From Hemibagrus wyckioides (taxonomy: Eukaryota > Chordata > Actinopteri > Siluriformes > Bagridae), in assembly GCF_019097595.1 (NCBI RefSeq), contig NC_080716.1, forward strand, positions 26,111,401-26,175,400: a stretch of 64,000 nt of DNA, given 5' to 3'. Both the position numbers and the translations under genes were made by a program. Position 1 is the first letter of the stretch; each line of letters begins with the position of its first letter. The notes under the pieces were generated by a model. It was not told the origin of the DNA, did not search any database, and saw nothing but the letters and a program-made list of their open reading frames with translations. This document shows positions 46,785-60,179 of the stretch, one piece after another.

Positions 46785-48000
46785 TGGTGTGCTATTCAAT
46801 TATAATGACAAAAAAGATTTCCATAAAAGAAAAAGGGAGAAATTAACCTTGTATGTGGCCACCTAATGGCAATACCCACTGAGACAGAAAAAGCCATTTT
46901 TGACATTTGAATCCAGCAGCTATCTGTGGGGCATGTGTTTGTTTAGAGGGACACCAGACATTAGATGAATTAATACTTAACAATAGCCTACACTGTTACA
47001 AAAAATGACCACAAGGACCCTCAGTCCATTTCAAAACCTTCATTTGTGTCTCATTTATATTACCATTTACCAAGAATAGCATGAACAGCATGATAGCTAA
47101 ATGATTTAGGGGTAAAAAAAAAAAAATGAAAGAAACCTGTTGGTGATCTGGCAGATCCTGTGACTGCTTATGACAGCAGATAATGAGGTCTGACCTACAC
47201 TGGTACCAAAATGACTGCTATTTTATTTCATATAACAGTGCATAACTATTCACAATATTTTTTTTTAGTTTCTGATTAATTATGTGCACACCCACTATAC
47301 TTTGTTTGAAAGGCGATGTGCTTATCTAGAAGTGTAGTCCTTGTGACTAGTTATAAAAAAAAAAAAAGCCAAGAGCTGATCTGGGAAAAACAAAGGGAAA
47401 TGGACAAGATTTATGAGACATCTGCAGGAAAGTGTAAAACACCTCTTTGGATGTAGCCTGCTCTCCATCCTTGGACTGGCTTCTCCAGCTACTTCGATTG
47501 TTTTTCTTTTGAACACAGCCCTCTGCCTTCTGTCACGATAACATGCCCTTGTTGATCGCTTAACCCACTGTACCCAAATCTTCAGGAAACAGATGAGGTC
47601 ACATATTGACCTCCTGTTCCTCAAACTGCTGAAAGAGGCACATTGATGGGCTAGCCTTGCAGTGTCCTCTTGCTGGAAATCTCCCACCCTGGGCAACATG
47701 CCAACTTAAAAAAAAAAAAAATACTACATCTACTTTTTCTACTATGCCTCAGTTTATAGAGTTGACTAATTCTGAAAGGCAGTTTAATTATCACCTCCAT
47801 ATCGTCTTCGCTATTAATAACTAAATTACAGCCGACATAATTTAACCACATACTTCACCCGTGTACATAAGAACAACGTATTCATTACGTCTATGTTTTC
47901 TGTTTAAATGTTCATCAGCTGTTGAAACCTTCCAGCTGTTTCTGTATCATATACAGTATAATTATAATGTTCTACTATATAATTAGCTTTATATAAATAT
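46783..48000. other. Intron 3, no gene supported
   Basis: Mixed sequence with A and T runs near 47111, 47257 and 47352. The minus frame 47322-47699 has no domain. Nothing recognised. Confidence 0.5.
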
Positions 48001-48530
48001 ATTGTTTAACGAGAGGCACTGGAGGGCACTTGTGAAAAGGAAGCCATGTTAATTCTGTTCTTCTCCCTTTGGCTATCCTGCTGGCCAGTCAGAAAGTGCA
48101 CCCGCCCCCAGACTAGTGTGTGAACACCAACCGGAGAGTACAGAGAGCCTCTAGAGAGCCAAAAGGATAAGAGCGAAGCTTGTTTTCCTCTCTCTCTGCT
48201 CTCTCCCTCGCTGTCTTGGTGTTTTTCCCCTCCCTTCACCATGACGAGAAATATCCAGACCCAGGACAGCCTGAGTAAATATAAGAGAGGGCTCTCTTTT
48301 CCACATACAAACACAGACACACACACACACACACCAATGCACACCAGTACACACATATCCCAGCTCACGACAGTGGTCTGTGTGAGCCAGCCAAAGGGGA
48401 TGCTGCACACTGCAAACCTCCACCCCGCAGCTGAAGGTCTGGCTTTGTTGGACTGCCAAAGCCTTCCTGAACATCCCCTGGCTAGCAGCCTGTCTCAGCC
48501 TTAGAGGAAGACCTCCATCTTAGGGCCTGA
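48001..48530. promoter_or_regulatory. Candidate conserved noncoding island
   Basis: Balanced sequence with a short CA run at about 48318-48334. Its edge at 48010-48110 is non-repetitive and unlike the AT-rich flank. Weak inference. Confidence 0.25.
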
Positions 48531-49259
48531 TGCTGCTTCATGATGCAAGTTTCCCCCTCCTTCTTCCCTTTTCCCTCCTTTGCATTTTAATTTTTTTTTT
48601 TTTTGGCACTCGGTGCAGTCTAGCTCTCTGAGCAAAACAACACATTTGTAATGTTCAGCACAAGGACAGCTGGATACCCGTTTGACATCTGTTTCAGCAT
48701 ATTTATTGGTAGGAGAGCGTTTGGGAGGAGACCAAATAGGTGTATAACAATCTCACATGCTCAGCTGGTAACAACAACCATGTCATTTCTCCTGGTTTGG
48801 TCAGATTACAAGATAACAAAGAGAATCGGATCACAGGTTGGCTGCTTAGTATGCTGAGAATCTCAGCCTTTTAACACATCACCAACTTCAAACACTTCGG
48901 CACACTCTATCAAACAAACACACATACACAAGCAAACATTTTCTATATTTCAGTCTGGATTCATGTATATACTGCATTTGTGCTTGATCAATAATGGCTT
49001 TCCCATTAGAATATAGTATACAATTAATTACTGTTTTGGTCTGAAGATAGAATCGGATCCTTCTTGGATATTGCAAACTATAACTATGATCATCATTTAA
49101 GTGATGGAAAAATAACAAAGAACTGTTCATGTGGCTGCTCTGACTGAGAAATCTGTTTTGATTAAAGCCATATTACCAAGACGTTGTTCCCATTGTTAAC
49201 TGTTTTCTGGTTTACAATGAGTTGAAACTTGAGTATCACTTAAGTCTGCATCATAAGAC
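48531..49259. other. Intron 3, no feature recognised
   Basis: T run at about 48590-48604. Otherwise ordinary sequence. Confidence 0.5.
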
Positions 49260-49520
49260 TGGCCATGTCATATCCATGTTTGAAGCATGAGGTCTTGATT
49301 TGCCATGAAAATTTATGTCTAGTTGGATACCAGGGCCATGATCGTTGCAATGGTTGGTGTCTTGACAGCTTTATACTTGAACCCTGTCACATTAGACTGA
49401 CATAACTATGTCATAAACATGTCATATAAAAGGTTGTTGATTTGTCGTGCCAATTTATGTCCTGTTCTAGAATACAGTCATGTTAGAATTACCAGTAAAT
49501 ACAATGAGTGCCATAATGAT
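49260..49520. repeat. Degenerate internal repeat
   Basis: Two related segments: CATGTCATATCCATG ... TTGATTTGCCATGAAAATTTATGTC at about 49265-49320, and CATGTCATATAAAAGG ... TTGATTTGTCGTGCCAATTTATGTC at about 49418-49461. They suggest an old tandem duplication or a decayed element. Confidence 0.5.
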
Positions 49521-50269
49521 TGATACCATAATTATTTGGATAAACACTAAAGCCAGTTTTGTTCAAAATCTAGGGGAAAGATTGTTATTGTGGTAAAGAT
49601 TCAAGCAAAAAAGAAATGATAGAGAAATGGAAAAAAAAAGCACCAGGAGAACAGGGTGTTGCTGTGGGCTGTGAGGGAGCTAATGAGCGTTGCTGTTTGC
49701 TAATTGCTGCACTCTTCAGCTAAAAACTCCTCTAACTCCTGCTCTGTGATTGCAACTGGAGGAATGTGAAAGAACAGGTGAGAGAATCACATTCAGTGCA
49801 CCTGTCTGCTGTGAAAAATGGCACCTTAACTGGCAGTGTGTAGTTTTGTGTGTGTGTGTGTGTGTGTGTATGTGGTGTGTATGGGGGGTTGAGGAGATTC
49901 ATTACTTCTCTCATTACTGCAGTTTACTATAAAAGTGTAAGTCTGCGGCATTAAGCACTAACAGTTTCTGAAGTGTTGCCAACAGGCTCACAACTGGTTT
50001 AACAAGGTGACACTAGGTGATGTTCTGACACCCTGAAAGTAGTTAGCTAGGCTTCAAAGGCTTGAACTAAATCATTTTATCAGCAGACATAAAATCATGA
50101 TTCTAATGCTTCTCACCAAGAGGTGTATGACAACCTGAACTGATCCACAGAATGTTTCAACTACAAGATTTTCTGTTTTAAATGGTAACACCCTGTTTGT
50201 GTACTATAGCAGATCACTCTGAAATGGAGTGCAGATGTGCAACAGATACTGCAGGTCTTCACGTGATTA
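49521..50269. promoter_or_regulatory. Intron 3 with a possible enhancer and (GT)n
   Basis: Positions 49640-49765 form a complex block with GAGCTAATGAGCGTTGC and TTTGCTAATTGCTGC that looks regulatory. A GT run lies at about 49848-49868. The remainder is ordinary. Confidence 0.3.
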
Positions 50270-51105
50270 AAGACTGGTTAGTCTTTAGTATAAGATTAGA
50301 AATCCTTATTGAAGGAGAGTCCTTGGGTTGCCAGCTAAGATTGGAAACCCCCATGGATGGGAATCTCATTATCTGCCAAGAAAGTTGGAGCTGAGCTGCC
50401 ACCAATGGCTGAAAACCCTTTTAAATGGGAGTCCAAGGGTTGATACAAAAAGGCTAAAAAGCCTTATGGAACAGGAATCCACAACAAGTACCTAAGGTTG
50501 GAGAAGACCTACAGGGAACCACCTAAGGTTGGGGAATCCCTACAGAAGCCAAGTCCACAAGCCATCACCTAAGGTTGGGAACACCAAGTCCACAGGCTGC
50601 TACTAAGAGTGGATAGCCTCATGAAAAGTTAAGTATTTGTTTGTCACATATAGCAAAATTCTTTCTTCGCATATCCCATTCTTGGAGGTTGGGGTCAGAG
50701 CTCAGGGTCAGCACCCCAGGAGTAGGGGGTGGGGGGCCTTGCTCAAGGGCCCAATGGTAGCAGCTTGGCACTCTTCCAATCCAGAACCCAGAGCCTTAAA
50801 CATTTGAGCTACCACCACCCTTATAGAGCCCACAGGCTGCTCTATAAGGATGGAAGAGATATCCATGGACCACCAGTAAAGGTTAAAAAGCACTACAAAA
50901 AGGGGACCACTGGCTACAAGTCTGGAAAACTCAACAGAATGGAGTTCCATAGGGGCTACCTAAGGTTGGAAAGCCTTATAAAATAATAGTCCAAATGCCA
51001 CCACATAAGGATAGAAAGCTCTAGAGAAGGGTGGACCATGGAGCACCACCTAAATCCTATAAAAAAAAGTGCACAGGCTACCCCCTGAGACTGGAAAGCC
51101 CTATG
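50270..51105. repeat. Decayed minisatellite interrupted by a SINE
   Basis: Diverged units of roughly 40-48 bp built around ACCTAAGGTTGGAAAGCC then CTA(C/T)GG and AGTCCACAGGCTGC. They recur from about 50270 to 50630 and resume at 50823-51105. The interruption is the SINE at 50638-50822. Unit boundaries are blurred by substitutions and indels, so the array is old. Confidence 0.75.
50638..50822 (-). mobile_element. V-SINE-like SINE inserted in the minisatellite
   Basis: Minus-oriented copy. GTTTGTCACATATAG marks the 3' tail side. GAGGTTGGGGTCAGAG and GCCTTGCTCAAGGGCCCAAT are the core, and GAGCCTTAAACATTTGAGCT is the tRNA-derived head. It shares all of these with the copies at 51412 and 33419. 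Confidence 0.8.
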
Positions 51106-51411
51106 GAAAAGTCAATAAGCTTATCTACACAGCTCAGTCACTAGTAATGTGTACAGAACATAATTCTGCAGCCAATAAAGCAAACATGGTCAAGTAGAAT
51201 TTGTTGACAGATAATGTTGTATATTTTCACTACAAGAATGCTGTAAGTCTATTTATATTTTACAAGTACAAACTTTTACAATGCGGGATTCTGTTAGAAT
51301 CTAGGAAAGTTTGTAGTAATGGGTCATATTTCAATTAGGACTAATCAGATATTTGTGCTAACATACAAATTTGTGCTTTTACAATCATTTAACAAAATAA
51401 AAATAAAATAA
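51106..51411. other. Intron 3, no feature recognised
   Basis: AT-rich sequence between two SINE-bearing stretches. Confidence 0.5.
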
Positions 51412-51632
51412 ATAGCCTTTATTTGTCACATATACATTACAGCACAGTGAAACACTCCTCGGAGGTTGGGGTCATAACTCAAGGTCAGCCATGATACAGT
51501 GCCCCTGGAGCAGAGAGGGTTAAGGGCCTTGCTCAAGGGCCCAACAGTGGCAACTTGGCAGTGCTGGGGCTTGAATCCCCGATCTTCCGGGCAACAACCC
51601 AGAGCCTTAATCACTTGAGCCACCACTTGAGT
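51412..51632 (-). mobile_element. V-SINE-like SINE
   Basis: Minus-oriented and the best preserved of the three copies. It has TTTGTCACATATACATTACA, CGGAGGTTGGGGTCATAAC, CCTTGCTCAAGGGCCCAACA, then the head with CCAGAGCCTTAATCACTTGA. The conserved centre with tRNA-like head fits the V-SINE superfamily. Confidence 0.85.
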
Positions 51633-51684
51633 TTTCTTGCTTACTTAATCAACAAGCTTTAGTTTCTCATTAAATTGGTCTTAT

Positions 51685-51701
51685 CATTATTATTATTATT
51701 A

Positions 51702-51757
<56 letters not shown>

Positions 51758-51758
51758 T
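51685..51758. repeat. (TTA)n microsatellite
   Basis: About 24 TTA units with one TCA interruption. Confidence 0.96.
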
Positions 51759-53824
51759 TACATACTACATAGTGGCAACTAATTAGTTTGCAGACATAAT
51801 GTACATTTCTTTTTATTCCATTATGTACATTTTATAATAGTAAAAATGTTAGGAAGTGCAAATGTACTGGATAAATGAGAAACAGTACAATTTAGGCATG
51901 TGTTTTTTTTGTTCTAAAATGATCTGAAAACTGTATTTGACATTATTCACTGTAATGTCACAGAAAGAGAGTTTCCGGGTATTCGTATATGATTGTGTGC
52001 TTTTCTGTTTATTCATTAACTTCAAAAACACTGTCAACTTGTCTGACTTTGACCTTGCTTCATACTGTGAGAAGGAAAGGAAGAAGGAAAACGTCTTCAC
52101 AGAAGCAGAAATAAAATGTTGAATATCCCCCTGGAGGCTGCTGATGTGTCACCACAAAGCTACTCCTATTCCAAAGCCCAGATCCAACACAGAGAATTGA
52201 AGAGTCTGAGCAGCAGTATTACATGCAATGCTGTACTTGACACAATCTCTTATCACTAACTGGACAAACAGAGAGAGTAGAATGCATCACCTTTTTTAAT
52301 GCATTGTGATGTCAGATCAGTGGAGTGTATAGAGTGCCAGGATTTTTGAAGCTAGGACATCAGAAGTGGCCAAAAGGCTGTGAAGAAAAATGCTGTGATA
52401 ATTTTATCATCTCTTAATGTTTTTTCTTCAAGATTGATAGTTTAATATGATTTCTGTCCAAACTGCATGGTAAGCACACATCGCTTTTCGAAAGATTAAT
52501 TGTAAAAAAAAAAAAGAGAAAAAATCGAAGAATTAATTGTACAAGAAATGGAGAAGAAAGCGTAATGGAAAAGCAATGAAAGACAAAATGGGGGTTTCAC
52601 TCTAGAAGGGTTTTTTTTTTTTTGTCTGTTTATCTTTCGTTTTATTATTGAATTATATTAATTCTAGTTCTGCTTTTTTTTCTTATTCTTTTTTTTTGGA
52701 AATGCAATTGCCAGGAAAAAACGAACGATTTTTTTTTCTTTATCAAAACACAGCAAGCACATTTTCTTATCTTCCTCTTCCTACTCCTCTATTTCCATCT
52801 ATCCATCTATCTATTTCTGGCTCTAGGTAAACACAATATGGTTCTTTACACATTACTGAGAAATGTCAGTCCCAGCAATCGATCAGTTTAATCTGCCTTA
52901 TCACTCAGGAAGGGGAAAGAGTGTGTAACCGTGTCTTTGTGTATGCATGCCACCATGACAGGCTTCAGGAGCGCCATGGCAACAGTAAACAACCTCTGAT
53001 GGCACATGTCCAAACACACACACACACAGGCTTTTTTTGAAGGAGCACTCTCTTTATGGCCGTTTGCTCAATTTCTGTCTCATCAACTACTTTTGTCCAC
53101 ATTTAATAGTGTCCCAGTCTGGACACAGGCACTTGGTCAATGTCTTGTGCAAAGCGCCGCTGGCTGCCCGGGAAAGTGAAGAAAAATGACAGAACAGTGT
53201 GGAAAAACTAGGGCAGTCACTCATCCTCTAACCCCAACCCGGCTTTTTTCCAGCAGAGGCAGACCTGGGGAACATCCACCTGGGCAGGATGAAGAATTCC
53301 TGCTCTTGTCCAGCTTCGGCCCAAGACAATATCATGAAGGAGATGTGAATTCTGGAGCAGCAATACAGATCATAAAACAAGTCCTGGTTTAACTGTGAGA
53401 GGTGAATATTGCCTTCTTTTCGAAACGTCAGCACTGCTCTATGATTCATAAGGTCCTTTTCTAATAAAAATGAGTACCAGTATTCAGAATTTATCCAGAA
53501 TATAAAAGACAATTGTACTTATTACTTAGATCTCTTTTTAATCAGATTTTAATACTAACTTAAGTGTAAGTCTGTTTTTTAGATGTTCAGCTAAAATGTT
53601 TTGACCACCCAAAAAGTAAAACTAGCTTTTTCATTTTTTTTCATTTGTTCTATACAAGTAAACAAAATCTTGGTGAAATATTATAAATTGTCTGTATAAT
53701 CATGGGCAAATAAATGACATTTACAACAATAATAATTTTCCAAAATAAATAAATAAATAGAACCATATAATTCATAGGATATCGTTTGTAACATGTTTTT
53801 CATTACTTCACTGTTGGCTCTCAA
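51759..53824. other. Intron 3, no gene supported
   Basis: AT-rich, with A/T runs at 52505-52740. The part 52860-53370 is more balanced (CAGCAATCGATCAGTTTAAT near 52874) and could contain a regulatory element, but nothing is decisive. Confidence 0.45.
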
Positions 53825-54190
53825 TTCTGAAGGGGTTTTTGTTCATTTTCTATAACGGCGATGGTTCCAGCTGCACTTGATCACATTTATGTACTCTCTC
53901 ATGCATGTCTACCAGCTTCCACACTTCCACAGACACTTGTATGGCACATGCTCCACATCAACTTTTTAAAATCGTGTGTAATTGTTGATGTCCCAAACCT
54001 TAACATTAATGGAAGGAGTCTCCGGTGCCAGAACTTTGTAAGAGTCAGAGATAAAGCTGTAACGTTTGAGACAGAAGCCTTTGCATTTTATGGTTTCTTG
54101 GTACTTCAGAAACAGAAAAAGAGAGACGCTGGTCTCATCATCACTTATTGTGTGACTCATTTCACTCATTTGACACCACACCACTGTCCC
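53825..54190 (+). repeat. Dispersed MITE-like repeat, second copy
   Basis: Contains TTCATTTTCTATAACGGCG and AATGGAAGGAGTCTCCGGTG, the same landmarks as the copy at 32300-32545. The plus-strand frame across it is incidental. Confidence 0.65.
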
Positions 54191-55919
54191 TGATTATTTT
54201 TCTACACTAGGACGCCCACAAATGTTGTATTCCTTACCAAAAATACCCAATAAACCTCAATCATTAGTCTTATTTATAGAAATATCCTCATGCAAGCATG
54301 CACATCTGTAATTTCCTCCAGGTGTGTGTACAGTGACTAAAATCCCCCTTTGATTCAATTTCTGCTTCATATTCACAAAGAACAGTATTTTTTTTTTTAC
54401 TTTCATGTCCAGATGGTCTTAATTCAATCTCTGTAATTGTGACTTTGTTTATTTAAAAAAAAAATTGTGATTCATGTTCTTCAGAAAAACCCAAACCAAG
54501 CATATAAAGTTTCATGCTGGAAAAAAAAATATATTTTTAGTGTTCCACTTTTAGTCATAAGTATAAGTGGGTCATTTTGGGCCGAACAGAGGAAACAGAA
54601 AATGAGGGTTAACATGTATAGACCAACCTGGCCAGTGTGATCACTAACACATCGCATCACATAATAGGAACAAATCACAAATTTCATTAAGTTTAAACTG
54701 TAGAGTTTGACACAGATTTACAGAATCTACAGCAATACACACATTATTTGAGGTACCGTACAAAGAAATAACAATGAAAAAAAAGTCCCTGGAGCCTCTT
54801 GTCCTTGGGCAGATCTCTCCTAAGGAAACTGAGGCAGAGGAAAAGCAGTTGACTAGGGTCAGGTAAGAGCAAGCAAACAGGAAGTGAGCTCCGCCTGAGA
54901 CCTTGGCTGGGCCTCTGTCTCCTGTGGCTGGCCGGGGGGGAGGACAATCTGTCCCCCTCTGTCCCCCAGTGTGGTACGGCCCGCCAGCGTTTGCTTGCCC
55001 AGCGGGACCAACGTGAGGACGGACAGTTGGGACCTGAGGACAGCCTTGGCTCATCTACAACTGAGGCAAGGGAACCCGGACCAAAACAACAAAAACTCGA
55101 AAAGAAAACAACAAAAAACAGATGGACACACCAACGGTGGCTCAGTGAACAGTAGTAATACTTTATCTCCTTAACTCACACAGTTACAAAACACAGACAG
55201 GTGATAAATGAAAGGAAAACTCGACATGTCGCCTGATCGCATGACCATATTGTCATTCTTAGCCTCCTGAAGAAATGCTTCTATTTTCATTTCCAACTTT
55301 CCTGCCATATTTCCCATAGACCTAAATTTCATCTAGTAACTGCACTTATTGAAACACAGCTCATTGAGCGATACCTGTCACTGAAGTGATGCTTAATTCA
55401 TTTTTCTTGAATCTGCTCATGAATGTGAATACATGGATAAATATTTGTATTTCATAATACATGTAATAGCATGCAGTGATCTACACTGGCTACCACTGTG
55501 CATTCAGAGATACATAACTGTTTATTCTCCTTTGACCTCTCTCATTAACAAGAAGTGTCCACACACAGAACTACTGCTCACTTCATTTCTTTTACATTCA
55601 ATAGCAATTTGAACTGATTGACAGTTCCAACAGCAGTGTATTGCAGTTAATTAAAAATAAAAATTAAAAAAAGATAAAACAATTCTGCAATGGACATGCA
55701 CCCCATCTGGAGCATATCCCTGCCTAACACCAAGTGATTCTGGGTAATGTAATGATTGTGATACACACAATCATCCTGATCAGAATAAAGCAATTACTGA
55801 ATGAAATTTTGTTATTTTTTTGAGTTTCTGCACCTAAAATAACTCTCACGTTGTTCCTGGTTTGCAACATCAGTCAACATTCCAATTTAAAAAGGTGAAA
55901 GAAGCCTTCGTTCTTCTCT
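54191..55919. other. Intron 3, no gene supported
   Basis: Mixed sequence. Positions 54780-55060 are GC-richer with no domain in either frame. Nothing recognised. Confidence 0.45.
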
Positions 55920-56500
55920 AACACAAGGTCAAACCGCAGATTAAAATGTTGAACAGAGCGTAACAGCACCTGATTAGACGTTTCAGGAAAACTGGGATCT
56001 CTGCCTTTGGCAGGATTAAATATTTATAGGCTGACTTAAGACTTCACCAAACTGCAGACATGCTGTAGATGTGTAGCACCAGGAGGGATGAAGCAATATG
56101 GCTATACGGAGTGCAGCAGTCGGGCATAGGCAACAGACAGAAGGAATTAGAATTCACTGAAGGAGGGTGACCCCTCACCCCACAGCTGATTAAAACTCTC
56201 TCGCCCCGGGTTTGATTTCTCGTCAATCGCATCCCGGCTTGTCACCGTGAGAACTGCGGCAGACAGTCCGAATGCGAGGGCAAGAGCAAAACAAGCATCA
56301 TCAAGGGAAGAGCCGGGGAAGAGAAGCAGAATAAAAAAAAAGAAAGAAAAGCTTAAAAAAAACCCACATTTGTCAGCCCAAGCAAGACCATGTCTTTTCA
56401 CGCATTCCTGTCTTAAATGTCAAGATTTCCACCCCCGAGCGAGAGGAAGCGCTGACACTTTGCCAAGGTTGAACAAAAACTGCATTCATTAATAATTAGC
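55920..56500. promoter_or_regulatory. Candidate conserved noncoding island
   Basis: Balanced stretch with CACAGCTGATTAAAACTCTC near 56180, AATTAGCCTTGACCAGG near 56494 and little repetition except an A run at 56333. Inferred regulatory. Confidence 0.33.
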
Positions 56501-57707
56501 CTTGACCAGGAGCAAAGTAAACTCAAGTTCTCCTTGACAACAGCACAACACCTCCCTTTTTTTCTTCCTCAATAAAGAATAAACTACATACTGTCCATTC
56601 TCCACACCACCTCTTTTCTCTCTTCTTATACTTACCCCCACCCACGAACACTTAAACAGCTTTCAATCTGGACTAGATCCGGATCTACGCGTGTAACCAT
56701 CAGGAATCATTTAGCAATAACTGCATTAACATAAGAGTTATGATCGCGTCATCATCTTTCATACCAGATGATTTTTGTGTGATTCGAAGCTGTGTTGTTT
56801 AGTGTCCTTGAGTTTGGGATATGAATATGTTATTTGTATAACAAATAATGAGCTCTAAACAGAAACAAATACAGATTTGAATAAAATGTGTACTATTCTT
56901 AATTTTTATTTCTATCATCTGTGGTCTGGACCTAATCACTCCCTTACTAAACTCCAAAATCAGGCCATTTCTTAGGTCATTATTTCGAGTGTATTTCTAT
57001 GGAAACTCACCTTATAAAGCTCCACTCAGACTATGCACTGTACACCTCTGCTTTAATTAATTTAAAAATATTACCCTGTAGGTCCCTTGCAAGTTTCCAG
57101 AAAATCACACCGTCATTATACTGAAATGCTGCTTAAGGAACCCGACTTTGACTCACAACCGCACTGCAACCCAGCTTCGTAGTAGATTCTGACCACGTCT
57201 CCAGCAAATCTTTTGGAAAGTCTGTGCAAATATTATTGGGTGGCTATTTCTGTCAGCTATAAATAACAGTTTGCTGATTTGGGAAATGTTTGGAAAAGGT
57301 TTTCTGAAAGCTTTCCAGGTAGTTCCACAGGGTTTCCGGTTCAAACCAATTATTAATTCGAGTGATGTAGCAATGTAGCAGAGGTGGAGGAACTGTTCCT
57401 GTTCATGAGTCTGAAAAAAAATTAATGGTATTTGTTGTTATATTTGTTGTTATATATATATATATACATTTTTTTTTTTTTTTTTTTTTCCAGAAGTCAA
57501 CATTTCCTATGGCATAATGGTAGGGTTCACATTTAATGACACATTTAAACCTGTGCCTCTGCATTACACCACCACTGAAAGATTATTATGTGTAGTGAAA
57601 CACCATCATCGCTCTGCTTGCATTGTAGCCACCATAATGCTTCCAAAAAAAAGCCTTGGTGAAGAAAACCCAGGTTTGCAACTTAAACATATTCAAAATC
57701 ACATCCT
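56501..57707. other. Intron 3, no feature recognised
   Basis: AT-rich, with a TA run at about 57453-57464 and a T tract at 57469-57489. No gene. Confidence 0.5.
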
Positions 57708-58040
57708 ACACTCTTAAAAAAGCAGCTGTTTGGGGTTCTATATAGAATACAGAAGATGTCATGCATAAGATGAAATGGGTGCCATTACTTATCTTATTTA
57801 TCTTATCATTAATTAATCTTATCATTATTTATCTCTATGTTGATGATTTGAAATGACGTGTTTATGAATGAGATATTTTACAGTCAAATAGGTTGTTCAA
57901 TTTGTGAGAGAATTCAAAGAACCCCACTGCGTTCTCTTTAAAGAACCCTTCAAAATTGTTCTATATAAACCATTTTGAGGTTCCATATATGAAGCAAGTG
58001 ATTTTAGCTTCTACACAGAACCATTCCTTTTAAGATTGCA
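57708..58040. repeat. Dispersed DNA-element repeat (GGTTCTATATAGAA type)
   Basis: Starts CACTCTTAAAAAAGC and contains GGGGTTCTATATAGAATAC, TCTCTTTAAAGAACCCTTC and CACAGAACCATTCC. These phrases mark a well-known family of short nonautonomous repeats in teleosts. The copy is diverged. Confidence 0.65.
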
Positions 58041-58671
58041 CAGCAAGGTTTAATTACACAGCAATGGCTTTTTGAAGACAACAGGTGAGATCCAAAACCA
58101 TGTTGTAGGCTAATCAGCTTAGCACAATGCCTCATTCATTATTCACATTATAAGCAGTGTAAAAAGTCTGAAAGTGAAGGCAGAGCGCAATGAAAAGGAT
58201 ACTGCATCTGGAGGAAGTTGCAATGAAGATGTAGCCACACCCCACTCCCAAGGGGTTAAACCTCTGACTTAGGCTTTTATACAAAATTTCCTTTGTTTGG
58301 GCCCATGGGTTTTGAATTATTTCATCCATAATGATTGACCTGAGCTTTTTTAGGTTATAGATCTTATTTTGCCCTAGAACAATTATTTACCTTCCACCAG
58401 TCTGGGTGAGGAATTGGCATTGCTGTGCGTTTGTTGGGTTTCTCCTAAAATGGTGTTGTGTAGATTGATGTGAATACATCAATGAATGTCTTTTTTTTTT
58501 TTACGGTTGTCAGGTATAACAGATGCCTTCAGATGTGATCTTGAGCTTCCTCACTTCATAGTCTGTAGAAATCTTTGCAAACTTTTCTTGAGGTTCTCTG
58601 AATCATCTATTAATCAAGCAATAATTTAACTTTAAAGTTAAAATTTTACTTATTTAATCATTCATAAAGAA
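58041..58671. other. Intron 3, no feature recognised
   Basis: Ordinary sequence with a T run near 58491-58502. Confidence 0.5.
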
Positions 58672-58915
58672 CTCTGGGGGTAAAGCAGAAATACACACTG
58701 GGTGGAAAGGCCAGTTCACATGGCATGATGCACACACATTCTCACACTGATTCACACCTATTTAGAGTCACCAATTGACCTACCGACATGTTTTTGGGAC
58801 ATGAGAGCAAACTGAAAAACCCAGAGGAAACACAGCGAGAACAATGGGAGAAAACAGGACAGTAACCTGACCTCGGGATGAAACCAGGGAGCTGTAAGGT
58901 TTCCACCCACTGTGT
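58672..58915 (+). repeat. Dispersed fish repeat, diverged second copy
   Basis: Shares the order of landmarks with 3097-3408: CACACATTCTCACACTGATT, AGAGTCACCAATTGACCTAC, ATGTTTTTGGGAC, CCAGAGGAAACACAGCGAGA and GGGATGAAACCAGGGAGCTG. Confidence 0.65.
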
Positions 58916-60179
58916 GACCAAATTCTGTATTAAATCCATAAAATATGTCTTGAAAATATTGGCAATTGAACCATCAATAACATTAATATTTTGAAGTTTC
59001 ATGGTTCTACATTGGAAAACGATTTAGCTGAAGAACTTTTAGACTAGTGTTTCTGAATAAGTCTGACTTAATGACTTAAACAAAGTTTGAAATACATGCA
59101 AATGATTCCAAACCTTTTCTCTCAACTCTACAAAGCTCGAGCTGCAGCTGTCCTCCTTACTTCCTGCTCCTCAATGCTCTCTTTACACTAATACACTCCA
59201 GATGAATAAACAAATTCATCTTCTATATCTAAACTCCACACTTTTGCTGTCCCTCAGTCCCAAAGAGAGCATGTGTGAAAAAGAAGACGGACAGATGGAT
59301 AGGTGCAATTGATAGAAGGGTGTTGGCTTGGATTATGGGGTTTTTACCTCATCTGACCTATTTCACCCCTTGCCCCTTGCTAATGGCACACATTTCTCCT
59401 GGCTGTCTTCAAAATGTCCTGAATATACTGGAACATAGACTGAATTCGTAGATATAAGGATACAAACAACCACCAAGGTCCCTAAATCAGTCTCAGTCAG
59501 AAGGCAGTAGCATCGTCAAGATGAATAATCCCATGGACTCATTTAGCAATGGCTAGATGACTCTAATATATGCACTCCACTAGAAAACATATGGGATAAA
59601 AAAAAAACCCAGCAGACACAAACTATCCTTCAGTTATGGTAATATCCCAGCAGCTTCAATACAAGCCAACTATTTTTGGTGGTGTTGAAATTTACATTGA
59701 TCACAAACTTTGGGTATACGCTGTCTCATGCTGAATTATGGACACACATGCTGATCTGAGTTTATAAAAACTTGCTAGAAACTTGCCACACTCTTCACTA
59801 TTATGCAGTGCATTTATTTATATTGTCATAAATCAAAACAATAGACACTCTAGAAGAACAGTAGATGAATGAGATTTAGTAGTTTTATCCAACTTTCCAA
59901 AACTGGAGCATTATAGTAAAAAGTGCTCTGGTTGGGAACACACTCCCAAAGGCTGATCCATGGACACCACTGGACATACACATCTATGCGGGTAAGGTGA
60001 AAACACCTCTTAAAACATGAATATACTATAACCATGCTAATGTTTAGTGACTACCCCAACAAGTACCCGTAGATTTCAATTATAAGTGTGTTTTGATTAT
60101 ATTAGACTCAACATGAAACTCCTAGCCAAAGTGAATGTCCATATGCTTCAGATGCAATGTATAGAGATTAGGTTAAAAC
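58916..60179. other. Intron 3, no feature recognised
   Basis: AT-leaning sequence without repeats of note. Confidence 0.5.

Noticed and set aside
47322..47699. 125-codon minus-strand open frame
   Set aside because: No recognisable domain, no splice continuity with znf521, and composition typical of random open frames.
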